Source: Eleginops maclovinus (taxonomy: Eukaryota; Chordata; Actinopteri; Perciformes; Eleginopidae). From it: 64,000 nt of DNA. The notes beneath the pieces are model-generated. The model was given only the letters and a program-made list of their open reading frames with translations. It searched no databases and was not told where the DNA came from. The DNA lies in the NCBI RefSeq assembly GCF_036324505.1, contig NC_086368.1, positions 21,248,378 through 21,312,377 on the forward strand, in the 5' to 3' direction. Shown here piece after piece: positions 1-11,100 of this stretch (position 1 is the stretch's first letter; every line of letters begins with the position of its first letter). The translations under genes were made by a program, and so were the position numbers.

Positions 1-310
1 TTGCCCATGATCCCAGAACTACCGGCACCACCACCAGCTGCCATGGAAGAACTGGCACCACCAACACCTGAGCCCATACCACCCCCCATACCACCTCCCA
101 TACCACCCCCCATACCACTGCTCAGCTTGAAGGCAGAGGAAGAAGAGGTCATCGGGGCCCCAGACCGCAGGGCAGATGTGGAGAAAGAAGAAATGCGGGC
201 CCCCTTCCCACCAGCACCGCCATAAATGCTGGCAGAATACTGGGGTGTAGAGCGGGTCATGGAGATGTGGGACGAAGACATCGGCTGCATGTTGGATCTT
301 CTGTAGCTCA
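1..310 (-). CDS. Type I keratin, exon 1 (head domain), partial at left edge
   Basis: Read on the minus strand, an ATG at 310-308 opens a frame that stays open to position 1 and continues outside the window. The translation begins MSYRRSNMQPMSSSHISMTR and contains SASIYGGAGGKGARISS, the YGGAGG-x-G-x-RIS pattern of type I keratin heads, most like simple-epithelial K18. A Gly/Met-rich stretch of four GMGG-type units and then a Gly/Ser/Ala-rich stretch follow, typical of an intrinsically disordered keratin head. The rod domain is not in view, so type I identity rests on the head alone. Type I keratins pair with type II chains to form cytoplasmic intermediate filaments in epithelia. The gene lies divergent to the K8-like type II gene at 8143, an arrangement that recalls linked K18/K8. 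Other type I keratins remain possible. No convincing TATA box was found upstream. Confidence 0.75.
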
Positions 311-3300
311 TTTTGGAGAAGTTTTGGCACCACAGACAATGAAGTGAAAAATGAGATGTGGAGCTGCTGGTCGGCTTCGAAAGTGAGTCTGGCAGCGGAA
401 TGTTGGAAACTTATACTCCTGCTTCTCTCCTTCAATCACAGCTGGTCTTTCAGACCCTGCCCACTTCAACATCGCCCAGTCTTCTCTTCCTGCTCCCCCT
501 CCCTGCTCCCCCTCCCTGCTCTCTTGTGCTCTCATTCACCCACATGTTCCCTTTTTTTTAACCGACAATGTTTTCGGTCTCCAAGGAAATGAGGCATTTT
601 TTCGTTGTGAAAACACTATAAAAAACATTCACCCTTAAACAACAAATGTATTGAACCCATCTATAGAAATAACATATAACACAGTTTGCGTTTAAAGTGG
701 AATATAATCAAAAATAAAAGCTATAGGGTAGAGTAATCTTTTTGAAATTAGGTTTACTCTGTAAGCACATCCCCAAATTCCTTTGGTTTGCCCATAAAAG
801 GCATAATGCCTACCAGTTTCTGCAAGGTTTCTAAGTTTGAGGTCAGCCATGTTCCAAAATAAACACATTTTGACTGCCTTCCTATCTTGCCTAAACTGAA
901 AGTAAGATACTGTGGAGCAGCTGCAGGACTGTGTCTTTTAGTTGAAGCTAAAAAAAAAGATGGGGAGGGGGATGTATAAACTTCATGTATCAACTACATA
1001 AAGGAATCTGAGATTATAGCTACTTTGAGGTCATCAGCATCAATAGTGGCATATTTCTTTACCGGTTTATACTCTAAAAGTGCAAGATTAACTAGTGGCA
1101 TTGAATTATTTATCAGAACAATCAGAAGGCTCTTATCAATTTGTAAATCTCATTGAAATCCCATTTCAACAGAAACAATAGGGCAGAGATTATTAACATT
1201 GAATATTCCATACTGTAAAAGGAGACCTATGGACACCCACGCTTCAAACACACCCAGAAGACCTGAGAAGGGTGGATGTGCCTAAAGAACGAAAGTAAGT
1301 CAATAGCATATTGTTCAGAATGCCATAAAAAGGAAAGAAATACTGCCCTCATTCACCTTTCAGAGTATAGTCTATTATCCGTACAAATCAGCTCTGATGA
1401 GGATTTTGAACACTATACTTTAAAGCCTTATCTGGTAAGGTGTGTTAACTGAAAACGTTTCATTTCCCAATATGAACAGCGCTCTTTTGTCATTAAATCC
1501 TTTGTGACACCAGGAAAAAAAACATGAAATCTGTTTTCCCCTTAACAGTATACGGTTACTTATCAGAAATAGAAATTATGTGAGTTTTATTGTGCATCTA
1601 AGTGACTAAATGCCATAGTGCCTATGGGAAGTAGGATACAATGGGCATGAAACTGCAAAACACTTTTCAACCAAAAAAGAGGAAAGAAACTGGATGATTT
1701 TCCTAAAAAGAAAAAGCTGCAATACTTTTTACATTGTTCTGGACCTTGGAAAGGTTCATACTAGTTTAACTAGGGCTAAAGTTGTGGTCAGAGCGGATTT
1801 TCACATTAGGCATCAGAGAACATGAATAACAAAACCATAAAACCACCCCAAGGGATCTTGCAAAGGCTTAAATACCCTCCTGAGCTTCATACAACCTAGT
1901 TCTTTTCTTTCCTGGTGTTACATCACCTCCATGGTTGATCAAGTTTCAGGGCTTCTCACACTTTACAACAGCCCCTCGCTGTTCTTTTGTTAAAGCTGCA
2001 CTCAATGAAAGGGAAAAACTGCAAATAGGGAGTTAGAGCAGCAAAAAAGCGAAGGAGTTACTGAGACCAGGGGAGAGGCATAAAGAGGAACCATAAATTA
2101 AATCAGCATGACTCATAACTCATGACTAGCATCACTGCTCTCCTGTTTGTTTGAATCTGTGTTGGCAACAAAGATGACTTGCCCACCGGGACAGAAAAAA
2201 AAGAAAGAAATAAGAAACAGGGATGTAGGCTACCTTGACCAACAGTTTTAATGAACCTAGCCGGCATATTGGATAATGGTGGCACATTTCCCACTTCATC
2301 TTAACATTATGAAGAAAATGTGAATGCACAATGTAATTACTTTAGAATGACACCAGTGGTGTTTACACTGGTTCACTGTGAGCCTCGCTTTAGAATTACA
2401 TTTATATCTCTACCTTTCACAATGAAAATCATTGACATACAGTACATGGCATCTGCGCTTCTCCAGAGAGCTAACTAGCAAGTCAACAAAGTAGCTTACA
2501 GTAGGCATCCCCAGGAAGCAGAACAACCGGGCTAATCTTGACTGTGAAAACTCCACCTAGAAGATTGACAGTGATAAAGAAATTGGTTCTTCGTAGCTGT
2601 TTATTCTGCCTCATAGCAAGAACATATACATATCTACTGATGTGTGATTCATGCCACAGACATGTTGGAAAAGCTTTAAACAAGTAGATCAAAGAACTTG
2701 TGCACACTAAGTAGTCTCCACATAAATCTTTATTAATTTTTTTGGTTTGTTTGGGAGTCATTATTCCTTAGAACTGATTTTCCACATACAAGAATCGGAT
2801 CTGGATTTCAACCCTCTTTCCTAGATAAGTTGAGAAAAGAGCAGAGGAAAAGAGCTGGAGTAGGCCTATGTGAGTCATTGTAACAAACAGCAGGAGCCTG
2901 GAAACTACAACTCGAGTTTATGGGCTTCATGATACTTGGAAACCTTCCGATTTTTGGGGCGGCCTCGAATGAACTTCACTTCCCTCCCTTTTCTTTGGTT
3001 TACTGTGGCACAGCTGCAGTGCAGAAAGTGAGCTCTAACATGCGTATATAAAAAGTCAAAAAAAATATTTTCATGGATGCAATACATGTGAGTGTGACAC
3101 ACTCTTGCGCTGGGTCTTTCTTACATCATCCCTTTTTATCTTGATCACTGCTTTGACTGACAGCAACATGTGTAAAAGGCATCAAAATAGACAGTTTGTT
3201 TATCTTGTTAATGTATAACTTTATTGCAGTTTTATGGCCATGATTGTCATCAGAGTGTAGGGGGTCACACATCAGAGGTTAGCGAAATGTGTCGACTAAG

Positions 3301-3500
3301 AGACATTTTCTCCATAATATGTGATGTCCATTTCTAGCGCAAAGACATTTCACAGGAAGATATAAAAGATGCAGTGAGTAAGAAATGCTACAGTGGAAAG
3401 TCACCTATAGCTGACTACATCTCTCACTTTGGCCGAATGACAGTCTGTAGAAGTTTAATTTAAGGAAGTAAAACTGTTTGTTGAATGATTTCCTTCACTA
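311..3500. other. Gene-free spacer upstream of the type I keratin
   Basis: This stretch must include the 5' UTR and promoter of the minus-strand type I keratin, but no clear TATA box or exon can be assigned. A polypyrimidine patch around 476-525 contains two tandem copies of a 14-bp-scale unit rich in ctccccctccctgct; it reads as a purine tract on the keratin strand. The rest is AT-rich with no long or family-like reading frame. Confidence 0.5.
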
Positions 3501-3507
3501 CTTTGAG

Positions 3508-4300
3508 AAAACATCTGCATGCTAACATGCTCGCAATGACAAAGCTAACAAGCTGATACTAAGGAGTAGAGATGTACAGAGACGTCATTGTCCTATATGT
3601 CCATATAATTTCACTAGATTAAAAGACCAGAAGTTTTTGATTCAGGCAGTCACCTAAAATCAAGCAAATGTTGCATTTCCTAAGATTATAGTTATGCAAT
3701 ATGATTTACGTGCCTACAAAGCATTACATCAATTTATTATTGACATTAAATACACATTGAAGTATCTACATATTACTATATGGTACTATTCATCCCTTTT
3801 TGATCGCCTCCAACAATAACTGGTCATTGACCAATTAGACTGAATTTTCCATGAAACCTACAGTATGTCTGATTCATAAAGAATGTCACAATGTTTTTTT
3901 TTAATCCATGTGTTATCATGTTTACGATCTTGCATGTATTTGCTCGTAATTATGGTGGTAGTTTTGGTAAAACTGAATTAAAATGTGTAGGATAAACATG
4001 TTAAAGGATCAGCAAATACATTTATTCATACGACGTGTCTCTCAGGTCCTTGGATATCTGTAACAAATTTACCGAAATCCATCCAATAGTTTTAAGAATA
4101 TAACCCTCATCACACTTATCAAGCTCATGGTGTCCCTACAGGAAACATCGATGGGTCACAAAAGTCAGTAAATTGTTTAATTGTTTTTGACTAATTTCAT
4201 GGCAACTTGGCAAGCTGCATAGTTGCAGAGATATTTCCATCTGGACCAAATTGGTGAACAAACTGACTAACATTGGCATCTCGAGAGTCATACCTCTAGT
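3508..4300. repeat. Degraded teleost interspersed repeat
   Basis: Around 3510-3560 there is a GCATGCTAACATGCTCGCAA-type run followed by further 'gctaacaagctgat' wording. Around 4070-4265 there are phrases such as 'aatccatccaatagtt', 'ctcatggtgtccctacagga', 'atttcatggcaa' and 'gagatatttccatctggacc'. From memory these phrases in this order match a very common fish dispersed repeat whose copies read 'catggcaatccatccaatag... gagatatttcagtctggacc'. The copy is old: many substitutions and no intact ends. A related fragment lies near 58612. The assignment is by recollection of the repeat and has not been tested with a repeat library. Confidence 0.5.
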
Positions 4301-4840
4301 GTGGTTGACAAACGAGCAACATCCTATAGACTGGATCAGGTTTCGTTCAGCAGAAAAAAAACTAGTCAATGACAAACAGTGATGACAACGTGTGACCACA
4401 TCATGCCACTCCTCCTGTGAAATTTCTTTGGCTGAACACATGCACTTTCATCCTGAAGTCGCTAGGGGGCATTCGTCTCAAAGGGAACTCAGCCACTGTA
4501 ATAAGAGAAGGGGGAAGAGGTCTAAGAAACTGCATGTTCTGTACTTTTCTGTCTGGCTGTTTCTAAGAGTACATGTGTGCTCCCATTGTTTGAAAACCAT
4601 GCACCATGCCTTGGTGTAGTGTTTATTCATGTCTGTATGGGAGGCTCCCTGTTTGAACAGGCATTATATGGCAAGGCAGGAAGTCAGTTTTATAACTGAT
4701 TATACTGATAGTTTCCAAGGCTGGGCAGGAGACCACTGCGAAATCCAACTTTAAGACCACAAGACAGGAAGTATGTTTAGCCCCCTTTTATTATTATTTT
4801 TTTTTGCATTTCCTGCTCTATTTTACAACTTTTCTGTTAA

Positions 4841-5289
4841 AGGGGCCCTATTATGCATATTTTCAGGTTCATATTTGTAATTTGTGCCCCTACTTTGACA
4901 AGTTTACATTAATGAAAAAAAAAAGCTTTATTTTTCTCATACTGCCTGTGCTGCAGCACCGCTTTCCACCCTCTTTCTTAAACAGAGCCCAGTCTGCTCT
5001 CATTGGTTAGCTAGCCAGCTCTGTTGGTATTGGTCAACCGCTTAGAGATGTCCTGCCCCTTAGTTTATCTCTATAATATGTTGGAGCGCTAGCCAATAGA
5101 ACAGCGTGTGATGTCACTGTGTTACAGAAGTAAACAAAAGACTGCAGTCAAGGTGTTTCAGGCAGGGGGGAGAGAAACTCCCTCTGTTGGATCATTGGGA
5201 TTTTAGCCTTTACAGACCATTAACATGCACAAAAACTTATATAACAGGGGGGAAACCCTCCAAAATCATGATAGGGACGCCCTATTTCT
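4841..5289. mobile_element. MITE with TTAA target sites (piggyBac-like)
   Basis: The left end reads AGGGGCCCTATTATGCAT directly after TTAA (4837-4840). The right end reads ATCATGATAGGGACGCCCTA and then TTTCT before TTAA (5290-5293). The two ends are imperfect inverted repeats sharing the gttaaag and ATAGGG/CCCTAT core. Length is about 449 bp with no transposase frame, as expected of a non-autonomous element. The interior carries the phrase 'gtgatgtcactgtgttacagaagtaaac', which I associate with a widespread fish MITE. TTAA flanks suggest the piggyBac superfamily, but assignment from ends alone is tentative. Confidence 0.6.
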
Positions 5290-5372
5290 TTAACTGGAGT
5301 TTCATTCTTTATTTCTCTTATTGTTTATAAAACACTGCATGCATCAAGTTTATAATATATTATACTACAATG

Positions 5373-5687
5373 CAGGGGCGCCGCCAGAAATCTTGGCCCC
5401 TTTTGAATTGAAAGATTTCAATTCAGCCCCCCCCCCCCCCCCCAAAAAAAATCCACAACTGTCCCACAACTGTCTGAATTACACTGAATAGACTGTTGCC
5501 TTAAAATGAAAATGCCATGATATATGGAACATATCTATATATTTTAACAGATCAAATGATTTATTTCATTTCAAAAACTTAAACAAGACAATACTATTAA
5601 AATAATATTGATAGCCCTCAAAGGGCCCCTGTCAGTGCTGGGCCCTTAGAATCGTCCTAACCCCCCCCCCCCCTGGCGGCACCCATG
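5373..5687. mobile_element. Non-autonomous hAT element with 8-bp target duplication
   Basis: The element begins CAGGGGCGCCGCCAG and ends CTGGCGGCACCCATG, forming imperfect terminal inverted repeats. Both ends are flanked by the same 8 bases, CTACAATG (5365-5372 and 5688-5695). An exact 8-bp duplication is the signature of hAT transposition. The interior holds two poly-C runs (about 5428-5444 and 5660-5673) and no reading frame of note. Confidence 0.85.
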
Positions 5688-5695
5688 CTACAATG

Positions 5696-6640
5696 TAAAG
5701 ATGCATGTTGGAGCAATGCCACCGCATTTGTTTAAGCCCTTTGCCTGCTTAAAAATAACCGTCTTGGATACAAGCCAATTCCCGCTGAACGTCTCAGTGA
5801 ATCTGTCATTCGTTGTGAAATAGGTTTGTTTCTTATCTTTGCTAATTGCCTTCAAATAACACCCCACTTGCTCATCTCTTACCTCACCCCCTTCTTTCTT
5901 GTAGCATGTAAGTGTTTCTGTCAGCACATTCCTGACTTGATGTGCCACATAGCAACTTCTTACAAACCAAAACATCACTGGCCTCTTAACGGACCTCAGG
6001 TCAGCGGGTGAGCGTTTTAAATTATCTGTTTACTGTCTGCATGCAGAAATAATTAGGCATTCTCTTATCTGGATGTTTTTATGTTTAAGTCATCAAACTT
6101 GAAGCAAAAACAGCTCTGTTCATCGGTTGGTGATTTTTTTCTGAGATGCTGAACAACAAGAACTGGTTGACTTGTACATATATGGTTGCCTCCAAGTTTA
6201 GCACAGCAGTTCCATTGTGAAGAGTCACGTCACTGTTTGAGACAAGCCAAGCAAAATATGCATTTTTTTTATTGGTCCGAAGCCTTAAAGTACCTTTTAG
6301 GTTGTTAATATGTTCTTTCCACAACATGTGCTCCCTTTGCTTATTCATAGTTGGTAAAAATGTGAAGTTTCTTTTTATAAAACTATGGAAACAAAAGAGG
6401 AGGGGTGTGTTTAATATTTTCATTGAGGGAGCAGGGGGTTTATTCTGGTGAGAATTTGGCAGCAGTCAAGAAACCACCCAGGAATGATCTTGAGTCATAA
6501 ATCTGCCCAACGGCAAATATATCATGATTCAACAATATGAGATGATGACAGGGGTTCATGGTTTCAATCAAACTGTCATAAAAACACAAGGGCTTAACGA
6601 AAATGTATTTTGATCCTTAATGTGGTACAAAAAAACAAAC
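5696..6640. other. Spacer, nothing recognised
   Basis: AT-rich DNA between the hAT element and the CCTA microsatellite. Short open frames on both strands show no keratin or other recognisable motif. I see no gene here. Confidence 0.5.
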
Positions 6641-6648
6641 AAATTCTG

Positions 6649-7088
6649 CCTACCTACCTACCTACCTACCTACCTACCTACCTACCTACCTACCTACCTA
6701 CCTACCTACCTACCTACCTACCTACCTACCTACCTACCTACCTACCTACCTACCTACCTACCTACCTACCTACCTACCTACCTACCTACCTACCTACCTA
6801 CCTACCTACCTACCTACCTACCTACCTACCTACCTACCTACCTACCTACCTACCTACCTACCTACCTACCTACCTACCTACCTACCTACCTACCTACCTA
6901 CCTACCTACCTACCTACCTACCCACCCACCCACCCACCAACCTACCTACCTACCTACCTACCTACCTACCTACCTACCTACCTACCTACCTACCTACCTA
7001 CCTACCTACCTACCTACCTACCTACCTACCTACCTACCTACCTACCTACCTACCTACCTGCCAACCTACCTGCCAACCTACCTACCTA
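6649..7088. repeat. (CCTA)n microsatellite, about 440 bp
   Basis: Near-perfect CCTA tandem array of about 110 units. It is interrupted by a CCCA run at about 6921-6941 and by two CTGCCAAC variants at about 7058-7078. All three frames are open as Tyr-Leu-Pro-Thr repeats because the unit contains no stop codon, so the long open frames here are artefacts. Confidence 0.98.
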
Positions 7089-7212
7089 TTCTGCGCAGTC
7101 TTTGTTTTTTCATGTTATGTAGTAGTGGTACTAGGTGGGGTCTGGAGTAAAATAAAAAGACAATCTCTGTTTGCTCTTTACCTGGCTGATACGGGAGGAA
7201 TGTTCATCAATA

Positions 7213-7215
<3 letters not shown>

Positions 7216-7311
<96 letters not shown>
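7216..7311. repeat. (GT)n microsatellite
   Basis: Uninterrupted GT dinucleotide tract of about 96 bp, roughly 0.8 kb upstream of the K8-like promoter. Confidence 0.98.
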
Positions 7312-7691
7312 CATTGCCTTCGGATACTACATAATTGTGCACGGATTTTACTTTGACATTTAAGATGATATAACCTGTCAAAGTGCACTGATCATTTTTC
7401 TTATATAATCCGGTTTCATGCATGGATTTGTTCCAACATGCCTGCTGAAGAACATGTAGATCGCACATATAGATAGTGGAACATATTAAGTGGGTAAATC
7501 TGGTTTTTCCACAATTATCAGACATACAGTGACACAGCCCACAAACACATAAAGCACATCACACTGGTCACCAACAATTTGCTTTGCAATATGTCACCCC
7601 TATGAGAACTGTTGTAAAGTAGAAGAGCAGGTCGTAAAATGATGCACTGTTCATTATACCCAAGGTTTGACTTTATAATCTGGTTTCGCAT

Positions 7692-7797
<106 letters not shown>

Positions 7798-8051
7798 CTT
7801 TGCGTATTTGTTGTTATGATGTTATGACATTTAAAGTTTGGAAAATGCCTTTTGAATGAAAAGTTCTACCAGTGTTTCTGCAGCACTTTGTATAAACTGG
7901 CACAGTGACTATTATGTAATTCGTGCCCTCCCTCCAGCACACTGTAAATGTGTAACACAATGTGATTTTCTTCCCTTGCATTCCCTCATCCTTCACTCCC
8001 CTGCTGCGGACGGCAGCCAATCAGATCTCTGCAGGGCCCCTCCCCTGCCCT

Positions 8052-8059
8052 GATAAATA
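8052..8059 (+). promoter_or_regulatory. TATA-like box of the K8-like keratin gene
   Basis: GATAAATA lies 91 bp before the ATG at 8143, inside a GC-rich stretch (ccctgccct before, gcacgggagg after). A start near 8083 would give a short pyrimidine-rich 5' UTR of about 60 nt. Placement is by inspection only. Confidence 0.55.
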
Positions 8060-8142
8060 GCACGGGAGGCCAGGGAGGGTCTATCTGCCTCACCCTCTTC
8101 TCCTCTCATACTACTTCATTTCTTCAGACTCCCTCTGAAATC

Positions 8143-11100
8143 ATGTCTCTCAGAGCTTTGAAGACCACCACCTACTCCAATGTGTCCTCCTCCAGGGGCC
8201 CATCCCAGGGCTTCAGCAGCCGCTCCTTCTCAGGCTACGGGGGTGTGGGCAGTGGCAGTGGCAGGCAGAGCTACAATGTCCGCAGCTCTTATGGGGGAGT
8301 TGGCAGCTGTGGTGCTGCTGTAAGTGCTGGGGGTTATAAAATGGGTGGTGGGTATATTGCCTGGGGGTTCTGGACAAAGAGGAGGTGGAGTGGAGTTTGG
8401 CTATGTCGGCTTTGGTGGAGGTATGGGAGGTGGCATGGCCCATGACATGGGGGCACCCATCACAGCGGTGACTGTGAACAAGAGCCTGCTGGCCCCCCTG
8501 AACCTGGAGATTGACCCCAATATCCAGATGGTCCGCACCCAGGAGAAGGAGCAGATCAAGACCCTCAACAACCGCTTTGCTTCATTTATCGACAAGGTCA
8601 GTAAACTTAAGAGGAATTCATGCATATTCAAATAGTAAAAAGAAAAACAAACTTTCTGTGGGTCCATGAAATACTTTTTGTTGAGGGTGAACTGTTGGTT
8701 TCTATGACTATCAAATTCCACAAAGACTAAAAATATAACCTCAGGAACCTTAGAGGGAATTACTGTATTGAAAGCCAGAATAGCTCAAGGTGAAAGAGGT
8801 CTAAATTCACAATGTAGATCATCCTTGAGGCAATCCCTGTCAAAAGTGTATATATAACAATATGCAGTCGTCTAAAAGCCATGCAGAGAGGTTCTGTTTT
8901 GAGTAATGCTTTAGCTTCCTCCCATGTTTCCACTCTGGAGTGAAATCATAGAGCTCAGGTAAGAGGATCAACCTTGATACAGAGCATGAAGAGAAGACAA
9001 GAACACATTTATCTTGAAGGGGTTGCATCGAAATGATTGCAATATCCTGAAAAGAGATCAAGTCCAAGCTGCAAAATCGTATTCATCAAATAAAGTTCCT
9101 CAATGCTAAAGTAGAAAAGTGGGTGTGTCATGGGCTAGGTAAGCTTTGCATGAGAGAAGCTTGTTAAATACTGAGTGGAGTGGACAAATATTGTAAAAAA
9201 ATAGCCCGACACTGAGATATCTGAACAATACCCACTTTATGAGGCTTTATAATAGCCACTAAAGCAATTTTCTTGTCAGTAGTATAAATCATTGTTATGC
9301 ACTGACTATTAAATGCAGAGATTGCTGAAAGCTGAGATTGACCAGTTTCTTTATTGAAACATTCAAGTTTAATGAGGTAGCCAGAGCAAAGTAGGACCAA
9401 AGTAAAATCAATAACGCTGAAACTGATTCTTCAGATTGTAAAACAAAGCTTGCATACCATCGGATATTGCACACACTCAGGTATAGCTGCTTGTGTCACA
9501 TCATGTTTGCAGAGTGGTAGCAGGACCCCACCCAGGGTCAGGACGCTCAATAGAGAAGGCGCAAAGGGGGAACTGGGAAACAGTGCCTCTTTGTGTTGAA
9601 AAGTGGCACTGTGGATGAGCAATAAGGGATATGAGTAATTGATGTGACATTTAGAGTGTGTTAGAGGTGGGAGAAGCTCAATTACTCATTTACTCATCAA
9701 TCTTCATGCAGTTCTTTGTCCATCAGCAAACAAAGTAAAGCCATTCACGTTGTTTGAGTAAGGCATACATGCATTTTTTCACAGTGCATATGTCATAAAC
9801 CAACCTCCCCTTACATTAAAGTTGTTTTTTTTTGTCATCAGTAAACAAGGGGTGTAGTATCTTCCCTTCATTTTACAATCAAATCATTTAAAGTCATTTC
9901 CGTGTGACCCATAGCTACAGAACTAGGTCTGTTTTTCCTCTCTTGTATTCATCAATCATTTACATTTTTGGTCTGCAGGTTCGCTTCCTAGAACAGCAGA
10001 ACAAAATGCTTGAAACCAAATGGAAACTTATGCAGGAACAGACTACATCTCGCTCCAATGTTGACTCCATGTTCGAAACCTACATCGGCAACTTGCGCAG
10101 GCAGCTGGACAGCTTGGGAAACGAGAAAGTCAAACTTGAGTCTGACCTACATCACATAACGGGCCTGGTTCAGGACTTCAAAAACAAGTGAGTGGAGCAT
10201 AATATTTCAACCATCGCTCTAACTCCCTTAATAAACATATATTAAACTATACAGTTGATTGAATGACCACTGCACTTTACATTTAAGGAGTTATCTTTTT
10301 CTTTCCAGGTATGAGGATGAGATCAACAAGCGCAATGAGTGTGAGAACAACTTCGTCCTCATAAAGAAGGTCTGTCTTTTATCTTTTTTCCATATATTTG
10401 ATCTTGAAACCATAACAGGCCTTCAAGCTGAATGACCCCACACAATGGTCATTTGTACCTCAGGTCCAGGGCAGCATGCAACAATGAACACTCAATATTT
10501 TCCTTTCCTGTGCAGGACACTGACGCAGCCTACATGGTGAAAGTGGAGCTGGACGGCAAACTGGACGGGCTCTCTGATGAGATTGAGTTCCTGAGGCAGA
10601 TCTATGATGCAGTATGTACCTTGTTTCCCTTTCCAGTGGCACACAAATGAATAATAGATTTAACATCCTAAATACAAAGAGCATTTGTACGATGATTTGT
10701 TTATGTATTATCCCGCACAGGAAATCAGTGAGCTGCAGGGCCAGATCAAGGACACATCTGTTGTGGTGGAGATGGACAACAGCCGCGTCCTTGACATGGA
10801 CGCCATTGTTGCGGAAGTGCGTGCTCAGTATGAAGACATCGCCAACCGTAGCAGGGTCGAGGCGGAGTCATGGTACCAGTCTAAGGTAAGATCCCTGTGA
10901 TTTATGTCAAATTAAAGCATGCCAAACCATGTGGCGAACAACAAACATCAGCAACACCTTGATAATCACATTGCATTTTGATTTGTCCATATAACTATTC
11001 TCTGTGTGTTTAGTATGCAGAGATGCAGCAGTCAGTAGGAACATATGGTGACGACCTGAAGTCCACTAAGGCTGAAGTAGCTGACATGAACCGCAGATAA

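Noticed and set aside
19..435. 138-aa minus-strand frame overlapping the type I keratin exon
   Set aside because: It is an alternative frame of the same DNA, rich in Trp and Gly, and lacks the keratin head motifs that the correct frame from 310 shows.
6649..7088. (CCTA)n as an interstitial telomere-like array
   Set aside because: The unit is CCTA, not the vertebrate telomere unit CCCTAA; it is an ordinary tetranucleotide microsatellite.
6610..7150. Two overlapping long open frames of Leu-Pro-Thr-Tyr repeats
   Set aside because: They are translations of the (CCTA)n microsatellite, open in all frames because the unit has no stop; there is no gene context.
8320..8381. A tiny extra intron in exon 1 of the K8-like gene explaining the frame break (gtaagt at 8320)
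   Set aside because: The donor is good, but no AG in the next ~65 bases restores the downstream frame, and the intron would be about 60 nt with a weak acceptor. A 1-bp indel is simpler.
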